Shown: in pieces, positions 1 through 12,300 of the stretch
Position numbering within the stretch: the first letter of the stretch is position 1
How the letters are laid out: each line of letters opens with the position of its first letter
NCBI GenBank assembly: GCA_031769625.1
Contig: JAUIMM010000698.1
Span: 1,812,501-1,876,500, forward strand
DNA: 64,000 nucleotides
Source: Taudactylus pleione
Lineage: Eukaryota; Chordata; Amphibia; Anura; Myobatrachidae
Reading direction: 5' to 3'
The notes under the pieces: model-generated
Seen by the model: only the letters and a program-made list of their open reading frames with translations
Database searches by the model: none
Told to the model about the DNA's origin: nothing
Made by a program: the position numbers and the translations under genes

Positions 1-187
1 GTTTGAACAAATTGTTTAGATCAAACATTTAACAAACTTGTCTGACGACCATTTTCATCTGTTTTCTGGCATTTAGAAGCAAATTGCTGATCATCAATTA
101 CTCCCATACGTTACCAGATTTTCATTCCAACCAATTAACTAGTTGGCTGGTTGGACAGATAATCTTTAGATGTGTGGCCAGCTTTAG
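1..187. repeat. Truncated MITE of the AAAGCTG-terminus family
   Basis: One half of an interspersed inverted-repeat element cut by the window edge. It holds the words for 'lower TTACCAGATTTTCATTCCAACC' type sequence (90-150) and ends in GGCCAGCTTTA. The same words occur, with both halves present, at 14989-15290 and, diverged, at 24886-25140 and 62918-63236. No coding capacity; a short non-autonomous DNA element is the best reading, superfamily undetermined. Confidence 0.6.
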
Positions 188-3100
188 ACTTTGTTATAGA
201 GCTTCCTACACACTTTAAGAACACACACTTGCTTTCATTTAATGAACATCAATGAATGAGCCCTTATTCTCTACGGTGGTATAGATATCATCTGTTCTAA
301 TCACGCCCTCTTTGGGTTGGCCATGCCTTCTATGGACTGGCCTTGTTCCCTTAATTTCATGGACCTCCACCATTGTTTTTCCCGATGGGTCCTTCATACC
401 CCCCCCCCAAAAAACATTTTGTTTAGAGTTCTCAAAAATGGAGACACAGGGAATAACAAACACACAGCCAGAGCGGATTCATTTAAAATTTTTAATTATT
501 TGTTAAAATACTAGAGCACTACAAAGAAGGCAAAGCATTTAAGGCACAAGTCGGAATGCCAATATGGAAACAGAGCTCAATCCAGATAGTTCCACTTTGT
601 GGCCACCAGATCATGAGTTCTGCCCATCCTTTTTAGCGCTACATATGGTTACCCAGTAACAGTTTAATCAATCTATACATTTAAAAATAACATTTATCTC
701 AACATCAAGAAAAAAAATAACATAATCAGAAATTCTGTCTACAATCTCAAAAATACATACTAATATATATATATATATATAGAGCTCAGTTAGTGCTTGC
801 AATATTGCTGCAATTAACGGAAAGTAGTTATTAAGTGTCTTCTGTAAACCCTGGCTAAATAGTCTATTTCATAACAATGCTTTTAATTAAAATTTCGCAC
901 TGTAGGAACAAGATGAAGAAGTTATCGATAAATTTAAGACTATGTAACATGGAGCTGTAAAATGCGTGTCATAGTGTGACACTAATGGTAAATTACACAG
1001 GAAAATAGTTAATAGTGCTGCCCAGTAATAGCACATTATAGCTCAATGTAATGAGACATAAAATTCAGTGTCTTCAGTTATTTATTAGCAGTAGAGCATT
1101 AAAAAATATAAACGCTAAAAAAATCCTACATGGATTAGGCACTAGTCTTTGTAACGTATCCTAATAATGTGCTGATACTTGTCGTACAAGCAGACCACGC
1201 ATTTTACATTTGTGTTCTGCTCAAGTATTTTCACTCTTATATTGTAGAAAAGTACAAATGTCCATAACGGATTTACTATCCACTGTTTGTATATTCATGA
1301 TATCTATATAAGGCACCTTGTGATTGTTTTTTTCTATTTCTTTTAAAACAAATATATAGAGATTAAAAATGTAATTGAATCAGGGATTAGCATAAATCCC
1401 TCTTGCATTATGTGAAGAAGCCTGAGTTTACAAGTTGTATTTCTCATAGGGATTAATGATCCCAAATGCTCTGACTCCTACCCAACATCTTCAGGAGGAA
1501 GAACTCAGCTAGGATGGAGTAATACTGCCTGTGTACACTAGTTTGCAGAATAATTGAGGTCTCTTGATTTTCTATAAATGTAACATGGATGACTATGTAA
1601 TGGTTCACATGCGTACCTCTTTTGTTAGGAAATATTGCAGTGGCAGACTAGATTTTAAAAATCCATGTTTCATAGTTTTAAAACTTATGAAAATGTAATC
1701 TTACATAATGTAAATCTGCTAACTGCAAGACACAACCTTCTGAATCCATAACTTGTCCAGTCGGACAGATGATGGAATGTCAGACAGAATTAGTGTAAGA
1801 AAAGGGCCTTAATAGACTAATTGTTAAATATGTTTAAATCAGATTCACATAAAATGAAGACAAACCTTATTATTTAATACCACCTATATTTTAATAATCA
1901 AGCATAATCAGGGAGTAAGCATTTGCTGCAACCAATGCAATGCAACGTTTCCCTTTATAAGAGCTAATACCTTTTCAAAAGCAGTCTTTGTATTTTATAT
2001 ATAACTGCTTCAATGCTGTAGGTGCTAGTAACGTAATACAATAAAATGCACAGAGGCATGTATAACAGCAAGTACTGCCGTGATATGTTCATCCATTAGA
2101 GTTAAATGTAATATGCATTAAAACAACAATAACACATTGCTTACATAAATGTAAAGGTCTTTCTTTAGAAATTATGTACCAACTTTAATATAATACTTTT
2201 CTGCAGATAATATGTTCATCTTGATGACATTTGGTTACATACTTTATACAGACACAAGTATAATGACAAACAAAACACAATCTTCCATAAATATTTCCTA
2301 TAGGATACATCCTTAACTTGTAACATTTGTAAGAAAAAAAAACCCCTTCATTTTCATTAGTGTTCAAATAAAGAAACAATAGGCCCTTTAAAACTTTAAA
2401 AACACTTAAGAAAAACAAAAATGTTGAAAATGAAAAACGTTCTAGTAAACTTGATAGGCCCCAAAATATATACAGATTAAAACATTATTGAAAACTGTTC
2501 CATTATCAGAGAATTAATTGAAGCTAGTTCCAAATAAATTTTAACATCTACAAAGATTTTTATTTTTTTTTCCCCCAAAATACACACACACAATATTAAA
2601 AATAAAGAGGAAAGAATAGCTATGTCAAGTAATACTGGGTATAAATAGGTATCTGCAAGCAAAGATGTTGAAAATACAGGTAAACAATAAAAACGATAAG
2701 ATTGTCCCTTTTTATAATATCATACAAGATACACAAACAAAAATACATTTGCAAAATGGGATATGTCCTTTATAACACTTCAAGGTTAAAAAGAAACCGA
2801 GAAAGCAGAAAATGGCATTTGCTAGGGGTCTGCTCTCCAGCTTAGATGCCATGTTACAATACATGCAAACACACAAAATAACACACATTCACAATGGGAA
2901 ATAAGCACAAAATTATTAAATGAGGCAATCCTCATATCTGTGTAGTGCCTTCACTTATTAGGTAACCCACCCTTCCATACCTCGCAAATAGTGTATCACT
3001 GAATGGAGCTTGTACACACAGACATGTCAAACCCCATAATAGGCCTTGCCATTTGCAAAATACACCTAAATAATAATATGGCACTGAGGTACGTCAACTC

Positions 3101-4309
3101 AAAAAATTCTAAAGCTGGCTACTAACCTTACTGTCGCCTTGTATGATCAAAGTCGGATAAGGCAATGTTTCTTCATCAGGCCTACTGATAACCCAGTTGT
3201 AAATCGTGTGTGAGATCAATGGCTGACAGGAAACATAGTGCCTTTGTTATTCACAGTATCTGTGTTCGGCGTAAAGGCTAAATATATAGTTGTTCTAATT
3301 TCCAAAAGCTTTTAAAATGAATAAGCCCCTATTTTTCCGTCTAACCTTTCCTGTGCTGTTAATCGTATGATATAAACTGCCACTGTGGTGAGATCACACA
3401 TCTAGTCTACAGCTAGTCTCATAGAAATAAAAATCAAAGCACAGAACACTGTAGAGTTAAACTATATTTTAAAGCAAACTAAGCAGGACTTGTTGACATT
3501 AAACTGGCCAATCCATGGCATTTTGTGTGACAAACGGATTCCTTCCACACCTCCCCACAAGTACTTACTAGATTCTCCCTTTTGTAGTTACCAGATCAAT
3601 CATGTAAATTTGGAGACGCATGATCTATAATTCTGTGCGCCTGTATACTTCATGTCTGTAATTCTTACGGTGCAGGCATACAGCATGCTTGTGAAATATC
3701 CAAATTGACCCGGTAACACTGTCCTTATATAACCTGCTTTACCCCTCAGGTTCCTTGACCAACTTTTCAACCAATCAGCTGTGAGGTATTTAGTAAACAT
3801 TTACACAATATCAAATATATATATACATAAAGTCTTGCAGCCTATTACTCCTGCAATATAGCATCACAAGAGCTGTTAACATGACCCATTTCTATAGTGT
3901 AATAATGTTAAGCCCCCTTCATTTATTTTCAAATTGCAACAAGCTAGGCTGAATGAATTGGTGTTCTTGGTATTATTTTAACATCCGTTAACTAATGCAG
4001 CCCTGGTTGCTATAACAAAAATAATATGGGAGAAACAGCAGCAGAACATTATAATTACTATACATTATGATCCTATTGGTCACTTGTGGTTTCTTTATAA
4101 GAGATGAGAGAGAAGATGAGATGAAATTGTTAGGTTTTCCAGAACCATTATGGCCGCAGAATAATTTTCTTTTCCCCTCCAAATACTAGAATTCAGATAT
4201 CAACCTACATTTTGACAAAAGGACAGCGCTGTTCTGTAGGTACTTAACCATTCTTGCATTATTCAACAAAATATGGGTGAGGGTGTCTGTGTAATATTGA
4301 GAAAATTAA
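188..4309. other. AT-rich stretch without recognisable gene
   Basis: No convincing coding sequence on either strand: open frames are short and have no family resemblance. The base composition is AT-rich and repeat-poor compared with the rest of the window. It lies downstream of the ZCCHC24 stop codon on the minus strand, so part may be a long 3' UTR. Several minus-strand AATAAA words exist (for example at 1080-1085) but none can be chosen from sequence alone. A short (AT)n run sits at 761-780. Confidence 0.5.
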
Positions 4310-4364
4310 AGGGGAACTATAAATAAATATACATTGTGGTATAAAACAATAAGTACATTTTATA

Positions 4365-4735
4365 CCACCATCAAAAAGTAAATAAAAAAGCATCCATTAA
4401 TAAGGTTCATATCCGTAACAAAGAGTCAGGGCAAGGAGAGACTTGTGGCAATAAAGTGCAACATCATGTAAAAAACAGCATATCAATGTAGTAGCAGCAT
4501 CATAGCAATACTCCTCACATGTCAGTCTCCAGCGTGTAGTGCCCGACAGCTGTTTTGGTGTTTACAGTGACACCTTCATCATGACTTGCGATGCGTATTG
4601 CTGTGATGCTGCTACTACATTGATATGTTGCATTTTACATGATGTTGCACTTTATTGCCACAAGTCGGATATGCACTTTATTAATGGATGCTTTTTTGGA
4701 CTTTTTGATGGTGAATTAAAATGTATTTATTGTTT
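4365..4735. repeat. Fold-back repeat with about 150-bp inverted arms
   Basis: The left arm (about 4365-4515) reads, reverse-complemented, almost exactly as the right arm (about 4590-4735). Both contain words for GCATCCATTAATAA, TTGTGGCAATAAAGTGCAAC and TGTAGTAGCAGCATCA. The right arm lacks about 25 bp present in the left. The centre carries a hammerhead-like motif on the minus strand (4541-4590). This is how a Penelope-like or similar element would look if two partial copies were joined head to head; that origin is an inference. Confidence 0.7.
4541..4590 (-). ncRNA. Degenerate hammerhead-ribozyme-like motif
   Basis: On the minus strand the order is ATGATGA (4582-4576), one A, a 5-bp stem GGTGT/ACACC with an 8-nt loop, AAAAC, a 3-bp stem CAG/CTG, then TC before GGGC. 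A type I hammerhead has CUGANGA, stem II, GAAA, stem III and UH at the cleavage site. Compared with that, C3 is A, G12 is A, and one nucleotide is extra before stem II, so this copy is probably inactive. Penelope-like elements are known to carry hammerhead motifs. Confidence 0.4.
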
Positions 4736-4822
4736 TTCATAAAAGGATGTGCTGGCTCCCTCTGTTGGTTACAGTAACATTCCTTGGATGCTGAAGTGTC
4801 TACTACTGGTCTCAAATGGAAA

Positions 4823-4824
<2 letters not shown>

Positions 4825-4853
<29 letters not shown>
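4825..4853. repeat. (TA)n microsatellite
   Basis: Uninterrupted TA dinucleotides. Confidence 0.9.
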
Positions 4854-4854
<1 letters not shown>

Positions 4855-4904
4855 ATCTCTATATCTATATCTCAGTATATAGAATTTTTAGCCTGGTGAG
4901 AACT

Positions 4905-5215
4905 GCCTCGGTAATCTATGCAACATAAGATGGGTGAAGTGGTGTGGCCTAGGGGGGCATGGCCGGGGATATTACACCACATTAGGGGGGGCGTGGCCAC
5001 GCGATCGCATCATTTTGACCCCACCCTCACAACACAATGCCGTGATTATGGGCATTGTGAAACAGAGGTGGGGCCATGATGATGCAAGTTACGTCATTAC
5101 CCTCATGCTGTAGGGGTTTGTGTGGGGGCTCCGGGGGTGTAGGCGGCCAGCCGATAGACTTGCCTGCTTTTCTGGAAAGCCTGGAGTGCCACTAGGTTTT
5201 CAACTCGCTCTGGTT
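4905..5215. repeat. Diverged copy of the CATACTTG-type repeat family
   Basis: Carries the words GGGGGCGTGGCC, GCGATCGCATCATTTTG, and an inverted pair around GGCATTGTGAAACAGAGGTGGGGCC. Similar words occur at 32640-32790 and 48570-48690. The termini are too worn to place exactly. Non-coding. Confidence 0.45.
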
Positions 5216-7223
5216 ACGTTTACAATATAAGAACCTAATTGTAGACAAGTTGCCTTGTTTATGTCTTTTACTAGCAAAACAGGGTAGACATTCAGCAGTG
5301 ATCTTTCAGGTAATCCCTAGCTGTAGGAAAGACTACATAATGATAGCAGGTAAAGTTGACTAGTCCTAGAGTATAAGAAGAGTGCTATGTATAACCAATA
5401 GTGGATGTAATTTAAAGAGTATTACAAAAAAAAAGAAGTGTCTTTATAAATATTATGGTAAAGAGACAACTGGGGTCTCGAGCTCAAAACTGCAAGAATG
5501 CAAACACGCTGTTATTTTGACCAATAAAAAAGTCTATTAGTAGGTATTGAATTAACAGGCCAGAATTCTATTTTCTATGGGGAAAAGTTTGTGGTAACAC
5601 ACTACTGGGATATGCTGAACTGTATAAAACAGAATTTATGCTGATTTTGCATACAGTAACTTTAATTTAGACAGAAAATATTTGACTTAGGAAATCCAAC
5701 CAGGATTCTCCTATATATTAGTTCTGCCCTACAGTAAACTTTTCAGACTGTTCTGTTTCTAAAGCTGGACTAATATTCTCCTCTGCTGCTGATTATGTAA
5801 ACATACGTCAAGGCTTCCCAGACCCACTGTCTGTCTCTTAGTACAGCTAATGCTGTTCTTCCCTGATGCAATAACATTCCTCTGCTACACCAGAATAACT
5901 GCATCTGTGGTGACCACATTACCAGTGTCCATTCTCACTGCCTACACTTGAAGATCTATGTCTCCTTCAGTAAATATTAATAAAGTTTAGTAATTTTGTA
6001 TTACGCCAGCTGCTATAGAATTTAACCTAATATATTAGCAATGAAATGCAGTAAATAAACTACCTGTAAACCATGTACCGTAAAAATTTTAAGCTGCGGA
6101 TAGTGGTAACCTGGTCCTTACAGTTATAATCGCTCAACCTTCAACAACCTTGCCTGCCTGTTTTCACACAATTTATGAAATAATAGTAAGAAAAATGCAA
6201 TCTATAGAGACTATTCTGCTAGTACTCCGTCTATCAGTCTCAAATATATTAGCCACAGGAACCCTACAGCCTGTGAAGCTGTACGGAGCGTCCTTAGGAT
6301 GCTTCTGGCAGTGCTCTGCTTACTGGAGCCAGCGCCCCGCCTCCTGGCGCGTGATGTCATAATTTCAAGGGTTTAGGGGGTGCGGCTGGCACGGGGCGGC
6401 ATAGAGCACTGTTTTGGCACTGGGTTAACAGAGTGCTTCACTGGACAGATGATACTCCTGAAGTACAATTGTAGGATCACGTTACATAAGATCAAACTGC
6501 TTGCTGTTTCCAATATGAAGTCACTCATCCATTTCCTGTAGAAAATATTTCTGCTGCACTATCACTTTCGGTGGTATTCCTTTTAGCCAATTTTCCACAG
6601 CTTATAGAATCCCTCCATGCTTGCAAAGGATCAGAGACCACTGTACAAGAACATAGATGGAAGCTATACCTCAAGATAGGACTATAGACTAAGGACTAAA
6701 ACATGTTAGTGGAAAAAAAAAAAAAAAAACAGTTGAACCTTCCCCAATGTGTGCTCAAAATTTGGTAACTTAGAATAAAAGGAAACCAGTACACCACTAT
6801 ATACACAAAAAAAAACACATACACAGACAAAAAAAAATCTACAAAGTGGCTTAAAGACAACAATTATAAATAGTTCTTGTTGTAAATCTCTAACTCAAGG
6901 ATTAGGGACAATTTTCATCCATGGACACTCCCGTATTCACAGTTATCATTTTATGTGTGCTTTTGGCCTACAGAAGAATAAGATGAAAACACAACATGTA
7001 ACTTCTATCTGACACAATACTATTATTTGTTGTGTTTTGTTTTTTTTTGCTTTCCTCCACATTATGTTAGGCCAATTTTATTTTATTCATTGTAATCCCC
7101 CTTTGCTGCTGCGGACACAGCCTTGAATTCTTCCAGTAGCAAAAAGGCTAAATTACATGTAAACAAATGTCCCTTACTGCCTCGTACAGTGGGGATAGTT
7201 TTTTATTATTGGTAATTTTAAAG
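5216..7223. other. No recognised feature
   Basis: AT-rich, with an A-homopolymer at about 6713-6730 and T and A tracts at 6808-7050. No gene, RNA or repeat structure recognised. It may be part of the ZCCHC24 3' UTR or flank. Confidence 0.4.
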
Positions 7224-7561
7224 TAGAGATGAGCGGTTTGGCTTTGGCTGGGATCTTCCCGCCATGTTCAGATCTTCACGGACAAAGATGACAGTTTGTC
7301 CATGAAAGGTTGAGGGCTAAACCTAATTGCTTCCGATCTACAGCCGCTCCATGGATTTATGTGAGTCTCCCTGTATTTTGAAAGTGGGAATCGTTATAAG
7401 GCTAAACCAAGCTGATTTAGCCTTTTAAAATGATTTCCACTTTCAAAATACGGGGAGACTCGCATAAATTCCCACAGCGGCTGAAGATCGGAAGCTATGC
7501 ATTTAGCCCTAAGTTTAGCCTTATTCTGAGATCAGAGTCAAAACCGAACTGCTCATCTCTA
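7224..7561. mobile_element. hAT-type MITE with 8-bp target duplication
   Basis: The termini are TAGAGATGAGCGGTTTGG and its imperfect complement ending ACTGCTCATCTCTA. The flanks TTTTAAAG (7216-7223) and CTTTAAAG (7562-7569) form an 8-bp duplication with one mismatch, the hAT hallmark. Internal halves fold back: a word near 7365 (GTGAGTCTCCCTGTATTTTG) returns inverted near 7450. No transposase. The termini resemble those of the large hAT element at 39732-46975, so that family could have mobilised it. Confidence 0.85.
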
Positions 7562-7748
7562 CTTTAAAGGGTTGTTTTCACATATTTAATTAAATATTTT
7601 CCAAACTGATAACAGTACTTTGGGGGTGGTACGCTCCCCACCACTTGATAACCTGTTGACAGGACCTCTGGTGTTCCCCTCTGACAGACTTTCAATCAGA
7701 ACTGTTGTGTCAGCTGTCTACTGCTATGGAAAGCCAAGCCGTGCCAAA

Positions 7749-8283
7749 GGTGATCTGCAGAAGTGGTTTAATCCTGGTAAATACAGATATTGGTTGGGGT
7801 CTGTGGGGAGTGACCACCCCACTGAAGAACTATTATTGTAAAGGGAAGCCATTTATTAAAATTGGGAAACCCCCATATAGTTGCCATATCTATCCAGATT
7901 TGCTTTTTCTGTGCAGTCAGTTTCAAACAAATAAAATGTTCTATTAAAGATTAAAACTAAATTGAGGCCACGACTTTCTGTTCTGAACAAGCAATTTGAC
8001 ATGTCCTGGACATAAAGGAGTTTAAAAGATTAACTGCTTAGCTCCCACAGGGGTACTGCAGATGTGTTAACATTGGCTATAACTATTTGTGTAATGAGGA
8101 CGTAATGGACTCAATTGATCACTGTGATAGGCCTGATAACCTATCAGATGTAAGCATCTTTGGCATGGTGAACACATGCTGCAGTTACATCGCAATGTTT
8201 AATATTGGTTGTTTCAAGCAGTTTTCCCAACTGTTCAAGGAGAAAATGTGTCTTTGTATGGCCTAAAAAGCAGAAACAACGTA
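7749..8283. repeat. Duplicated segment A, copy 1
   Basis: About 535 bp matching 9580-10120 in direct orientation with few differences, from GGTGATCTGCAGAAGTG to GCAGAAACAACGTA. Not a recognised transposon: no terminal repeats and no coding frame. It lies just past the stop codon of ZCCHC24 on that gene's strand, so it should be in the 3' UTR, while copy 2 is in the intron. Confidence 0.9.
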
Positions 8284-8595
8284 TTCCAGAATATGGATTT
8301 CACATCTAGACTACCTCACATTACAATGGAAAAAGATAAATAGTTTGTCTAATGTCCAGTTCCTCGGCCTTTAAAAGCCCAACAAAGTGGGAGAAAATCT
8401 GGAGACATATGGCAACTGTGTTAACAAATTTGTTTTTAAAATAGCCCTAATACTTTATAAATACAATTTATACACATACACAGGAAGAATGTTACATTCT
8501 AATATTCATAAGGCATATTATTAGTTTATACGCAAGTCACTGTGTCTTTGTTCTTCTTCCGCTCATCTCTGCGGCTGCTGACCAGCCATCCTCCT
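8284..8595 (-). other. zcchc24: ZCCHC24 3' UTR, proximal part
   Basis: Sequence directly after the stop codon on the gene's strand. There is no splice donor evidence and no further frame. The full 3' UTR probably extends further toward lower coordinates; minus-strand AATAAA words are found at about 7850 and 7081-7092, but the real end cannot be fixed without transcripts. Confidence 0.5.
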
Positions 8596-8730
<135 letters not shown>

Positions 8731-8799
8731 TTAATTAGTGTCTGTAACCATTTCAGTGAAGTCACTTATTTAGTTTTATGAGCAAATAACGCTTTGGAA

Positions 8800-8912
8800 T
8801 TAAATGCCCTGTAGAATAAATTAGGATGTAAGTATCTTTACACGTTGCCATTATCCTGGACCGTATCTGCAGTTAATTGTATTCCTAGCAAATGCGTTTG
8901 TATTCAGTGTTT
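8800..8912. repeat. Duplicated segment C, copy 1
   Basis: About 110 bp that reappears as the reverse complement at 10121-10235, for example AATGCGTTTGTATTCAGTG here against CACTGAATACAAACGCATT there. It lies in the last intron just before the final exon. Confidence 0.85.
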
Positions 8913-9115
8913 AACTAGCACAAGAAGATTATGGAGAATTCTTTAAAGGCCGGATTATTTCCACTTTATTATAGAGATTGAAATTTTCCACAATGTTAGT
9001 ATTAGCCCAACATCGCTAATTTTCTGGCACACCTCTATGAGGTGCAAGGGAAATTAGCAGTGTTAATGGCCACAAAGTGTCTCCTGGTGGCACTTCACGA
9101 TCATCCCTTGGGGCT

Positions 9116-9577
9116 CTATTTAGTAAACACAAAACCCTCTTTTCCTCAGCAGTTTCATCTATATAATAATTGTGTGAGGTCTGTCCCATCTCCTCAGCAG
9201 GAGAAAAGACGTTGGCTCCGTACACTGGTGCTGGCAGGTTCCGAGGACGGGGCTGGTGACCGATCAGCAGTCACACCATGGACCAGCCGTGTGTACCACA
9301 CAGACTCTCTTACACCAACTTCGGTAATGCGGGAAACATCTCCAGTTGCTTCGCCCAGACAACAGAGCTTTAGCGAAATGGTTTGGAGATATGACATGAA
9401 AATAAGCTGTATATTTCAAATTATTTTAACTATTTTTTACTAAATAGAGCCCTTAAAATTGAAATGTCCCCTATATCATTATAAAACCACATGCAGAAGT
9501 TGTTCTATAATAAAATCCTGATTTATCTGCGTAATTAAGCTGCTGTGCATTATAAAATATGGTAAATTAAATTTCTG
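9116..9577. repeat. Duplicated segment B, copy 1
   Basis: Matches 10233-10615 in direct orientation, from TTTAGTAAAC and AAAACCCTCTTTTC through CTGGTGCTGGCAGGTTCCGA to TTAAGCTGCTGTGC. This copy has about 75 extra bp near 9355-9440. The open frame across it is short, shared by a copy with indels, and shows no family resemblance, so I do not call a gene. Confidence 0.88.
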
Positions 9578-9579
9578 CA

Positions 9580-10120
9580 GGTGATCTGCAGAAGTGCTTT
9601 AATCCTGGTAAATACAAATATTGTTTGGGGTCTGTGGGGAGTGACCACCCCACTGAAGAACTATTATTGGTAAGGGAAGTCCTTTATTAAAATTGGGAAA
9701 CCCCCATATAGTTGCCATATCTATCCAGATTTAGTTTTTTTCTGTGCAGTCAGTTTCAAACAAATAAAATGTTCTATCAAAGATTAAAACTAAATTGAGA
9801 CCACAACTTTCTGTTCTGAATAAGCAATTTGACATGTCCTGGACATAAAGGAGTTTAAAAGATTAACTGCTTAGCTCCCACAGGGGTATTGCAGATGCGT
9901 TTAACATTGGCTATAACTATTTGTGTAATAAGGACGTAATGGACTCAATTGATCACTGTGATAGGCCTGATAACCTATCAGATGTAAGCATCTTTGGCAT
10001 GGTGAACACATGCTGCAGTTACATCGCAATGTTTAATATTGGTTGTTTCAAAGCAGTTTTCCCAACTGTTCAAGGAGAAAATGTGTCTCTTGGTATGGCC
10101 TAAAAAGCAGAAACAACGTA
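9580..10120. repeat. Duplicated segment A, copy 2
   Basis: Second copy of 7749-8283, abutting segment B copy 1 on the left and inverted segment C on the right. Confidence 0.9.
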
Positions 10121-10235
10121 TAAACACTGAATACAAACGCATTTGCCAGGAATACAATAAGCTGTAAATACGGTTCAGGATAACTGCAACATGTAAAGAT
10201 ACTTATTTCCTAATTTATTTTACAAGGCATGTAAT
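10121..10235. repeat. Duplicated segment C, inverted copy
   Basis: Reverse complement of 8800-8912 with scattered differences. It lies exactly between A copy 2 and B copy 2. Confidence 0.85.
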
Positions 10236-10615
10236 TTAGTAAACCCAAAACCCTCTTTTCTTCAGCAGTTCCATCTATATAATAATTGTGTGAGGTTTGT
10301 CCCATCTCCTCAGCAGGAGAAAACACGTTGGCTCCCTATACTGGTGCTGGCAGGTTCCGAGGACGGGGTTGGTGACCGATCAGCAGTCACACCATGGACC
10401 AGCCGTGTGTACCACACAGACTCTCTTACACCAACTTCGGTAATGCGGGGAACATCTCCAGTTGCTTCACTCAGGCATTATTACTAAATAGAGCCCTTTA
10501 AAACTGAAATGTCCCCTATATCATTATAAAAACACATGCAGAAGTTCTATAATAAAATCCTGATTTATCTGCGTAATTAAGCTGCTGTGCGTTATAAAAT
10601 CTGGTAGATTAAGTT
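10233..10615. repeat. Duplicated segment B, copy 2
   Basis: Second copy of 9116-9577, lacking about 75 bp around 10475. Confidence 0.88.
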
Positions 10616-11590
10616 TCTGTTTTTACTTATTTACTTTTGACAAAACCATTACAGATGTTACAGGATACATTTTATGTCATTCAGAAGAATAATAATAACA
10701 AAAGAAATCAAATAATGCAATCTGCCATTAATCAGGACTAAATAGTACTAACGGGACTAAATCGTGTAACACTATAAAATCTGGAAGTCCATGTGACATG
10801 GTAGTTTTGAAACCCTCATGAATGCTGATCACCTATGCATTACAGTGGTGTGCCTAGGTGGCATATTAATGTGCTCCTATACCACATACTTATTTTTGAA
10901 TGCTAAATGCATAAAATGTACATAACAATCCCAACTGGCACTAAAATTGTGTTGAAAAGTGTCCCAACACCCCTATATAATCAGTGCTTTAAAGGACATT
11001 GTCAGAACCCATGACAACAACAATTAACACTTAGGGGTATTCTTAACTTTATAGCTATTGGTAATTAAGGAAACTCTTTCCTTACCAAAACAAAGTTTTA
11101 TTTTGGAAAAACAAATCTTACAAAGAATCTCCTCATCTCTGCACTATTCATTCTGACATCATGGTGTTGGCTTTTCAACTGTGACATGACGTGCCAGTGA
11201 CCTTTCTGGCAGCTTAGCAGACCAGATGTGAAGTTGATGGGTGTGGGTGAAAAATACCATATGAAAAATGACTGCTTCCTGCATTTGGAGACTGGGATGT
11301 AATCACTTTCCTTAGGTCTGCTTGTGTATCTGTTTCAGCATTTACAGGTGTACATTTAACAAATCTGACAATTTGGCATTGTTGGCAGTGCAATGGGTAT
11401 GCGTTGCTGGAACTAGAGAAGTCACTGATTGATCTCCTTACAGTGTGCTTTGCTCCAGGTACTGTGAGGACCCTTGGAACACCAAGGGGCCCATTTATCA
11501 GTCATATTTGCCTTGATAATGATGTGGCAACAGCATTCTTCACATGATTACCACTTAATTAAGGGATATGTTCAGTATACAAGCACAGGG
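10616..11590. other. Intron DNA, nothing recognised
   Basis: No coding frame, RNA gene or clear repeat boundary seen. Confidence 0.4.
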
Positions 11591-11591
11591 G

Positions 11592-11886
11592 ATGTCAGCG
11601 CTTAGAATCCCGGCGCCGGAATCCCAACACCTGTCAGAATCCCGGCACCGGCATCCCAAAGGTAATTAGCGGGGTTGGGAGGGTTAGGTTAGGGTGCGAG
11701 GAGGGAGGTTCGGTTTAGGCCCTAGGGAGGGAGGTTAGGTTGAGGCACAGGGGAGGCTTAGGGTAGGGAGAGGGGGAGGGTTAGGATACCTACCGACAGG
11801 TGTCTATATCCTAACCCTGTTGGGATCCCGGCGTCAGGATTTTGACCTCTGGGATCCCGAGCGCTGGCATCCCGTACCCATCCCCT
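11592..11886. repeat. MITE with GGGATCCCGGC-type ends and GGTTAGG interior
   Basis: The left end contains AATCCCGGCGCCGG; the right end contains GGGATCCCGAGCGCTGGCATCCCGTACCCA. The interior is G-rich with repeated GGTTAGGTT and GGGAGG words. A sister copy lies at 22246-22487 with the same order of words. Non-coding, short, with inverted-repeat-like ends; superfamily undetermined. Confidence 0.65.
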
Positions 11887-12211
11887 TAATTAAGCAAATA
11901 GACTCTTTATTACGCTTCTAATGCAGAAAATATGTCCTGTGTATCAGAGCACACTGTGATCCCCATACAACATATGAGGATGTTGCCGCTGTGCTATTTA
12001 TCAAGTTCTGAAAACTGAAAGTTTTCGGAGCTTGACTATGGGAATCTACAAGGGGTGGTAGCCTGCTCCACTCTGTTTTGCTTGTGCTTCTATGTATAAG
12101 AACACTGGAGCATGAATAATAACTGTAGTGCTTCTATATTCAACCATTAAAAACTATAAACTCTGTACAAAGAACTACACCCACTTCCCAGCATTCCCCG
12201 TGATCTAATGC

Positions 12212-12300
12212 CGCGTATCCACTAGTAGACATGGAAACGACAGCACGATTACGACATTGCAATCGTGCTGTCGTGTCCATGTCTAGTGATGTGCCTACAC
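12212..12300. repeat. Short hairpin element
   Basis: AGACATGGAAACGACAGCACGATT and AATCGTGCTGTCGTGTCCATGTCT are near-perfect inverted arms around a 10-nt centre. This resembles the middle of a small fold-back MITE. Too short to classify. Confidence 0.6.

Noticed and set aside
9042..9443. A 133-residue open frame in duplicated segment B
   Set aside because: The second copy of the segment carries indels that break the frame, and no domain is recognisable.
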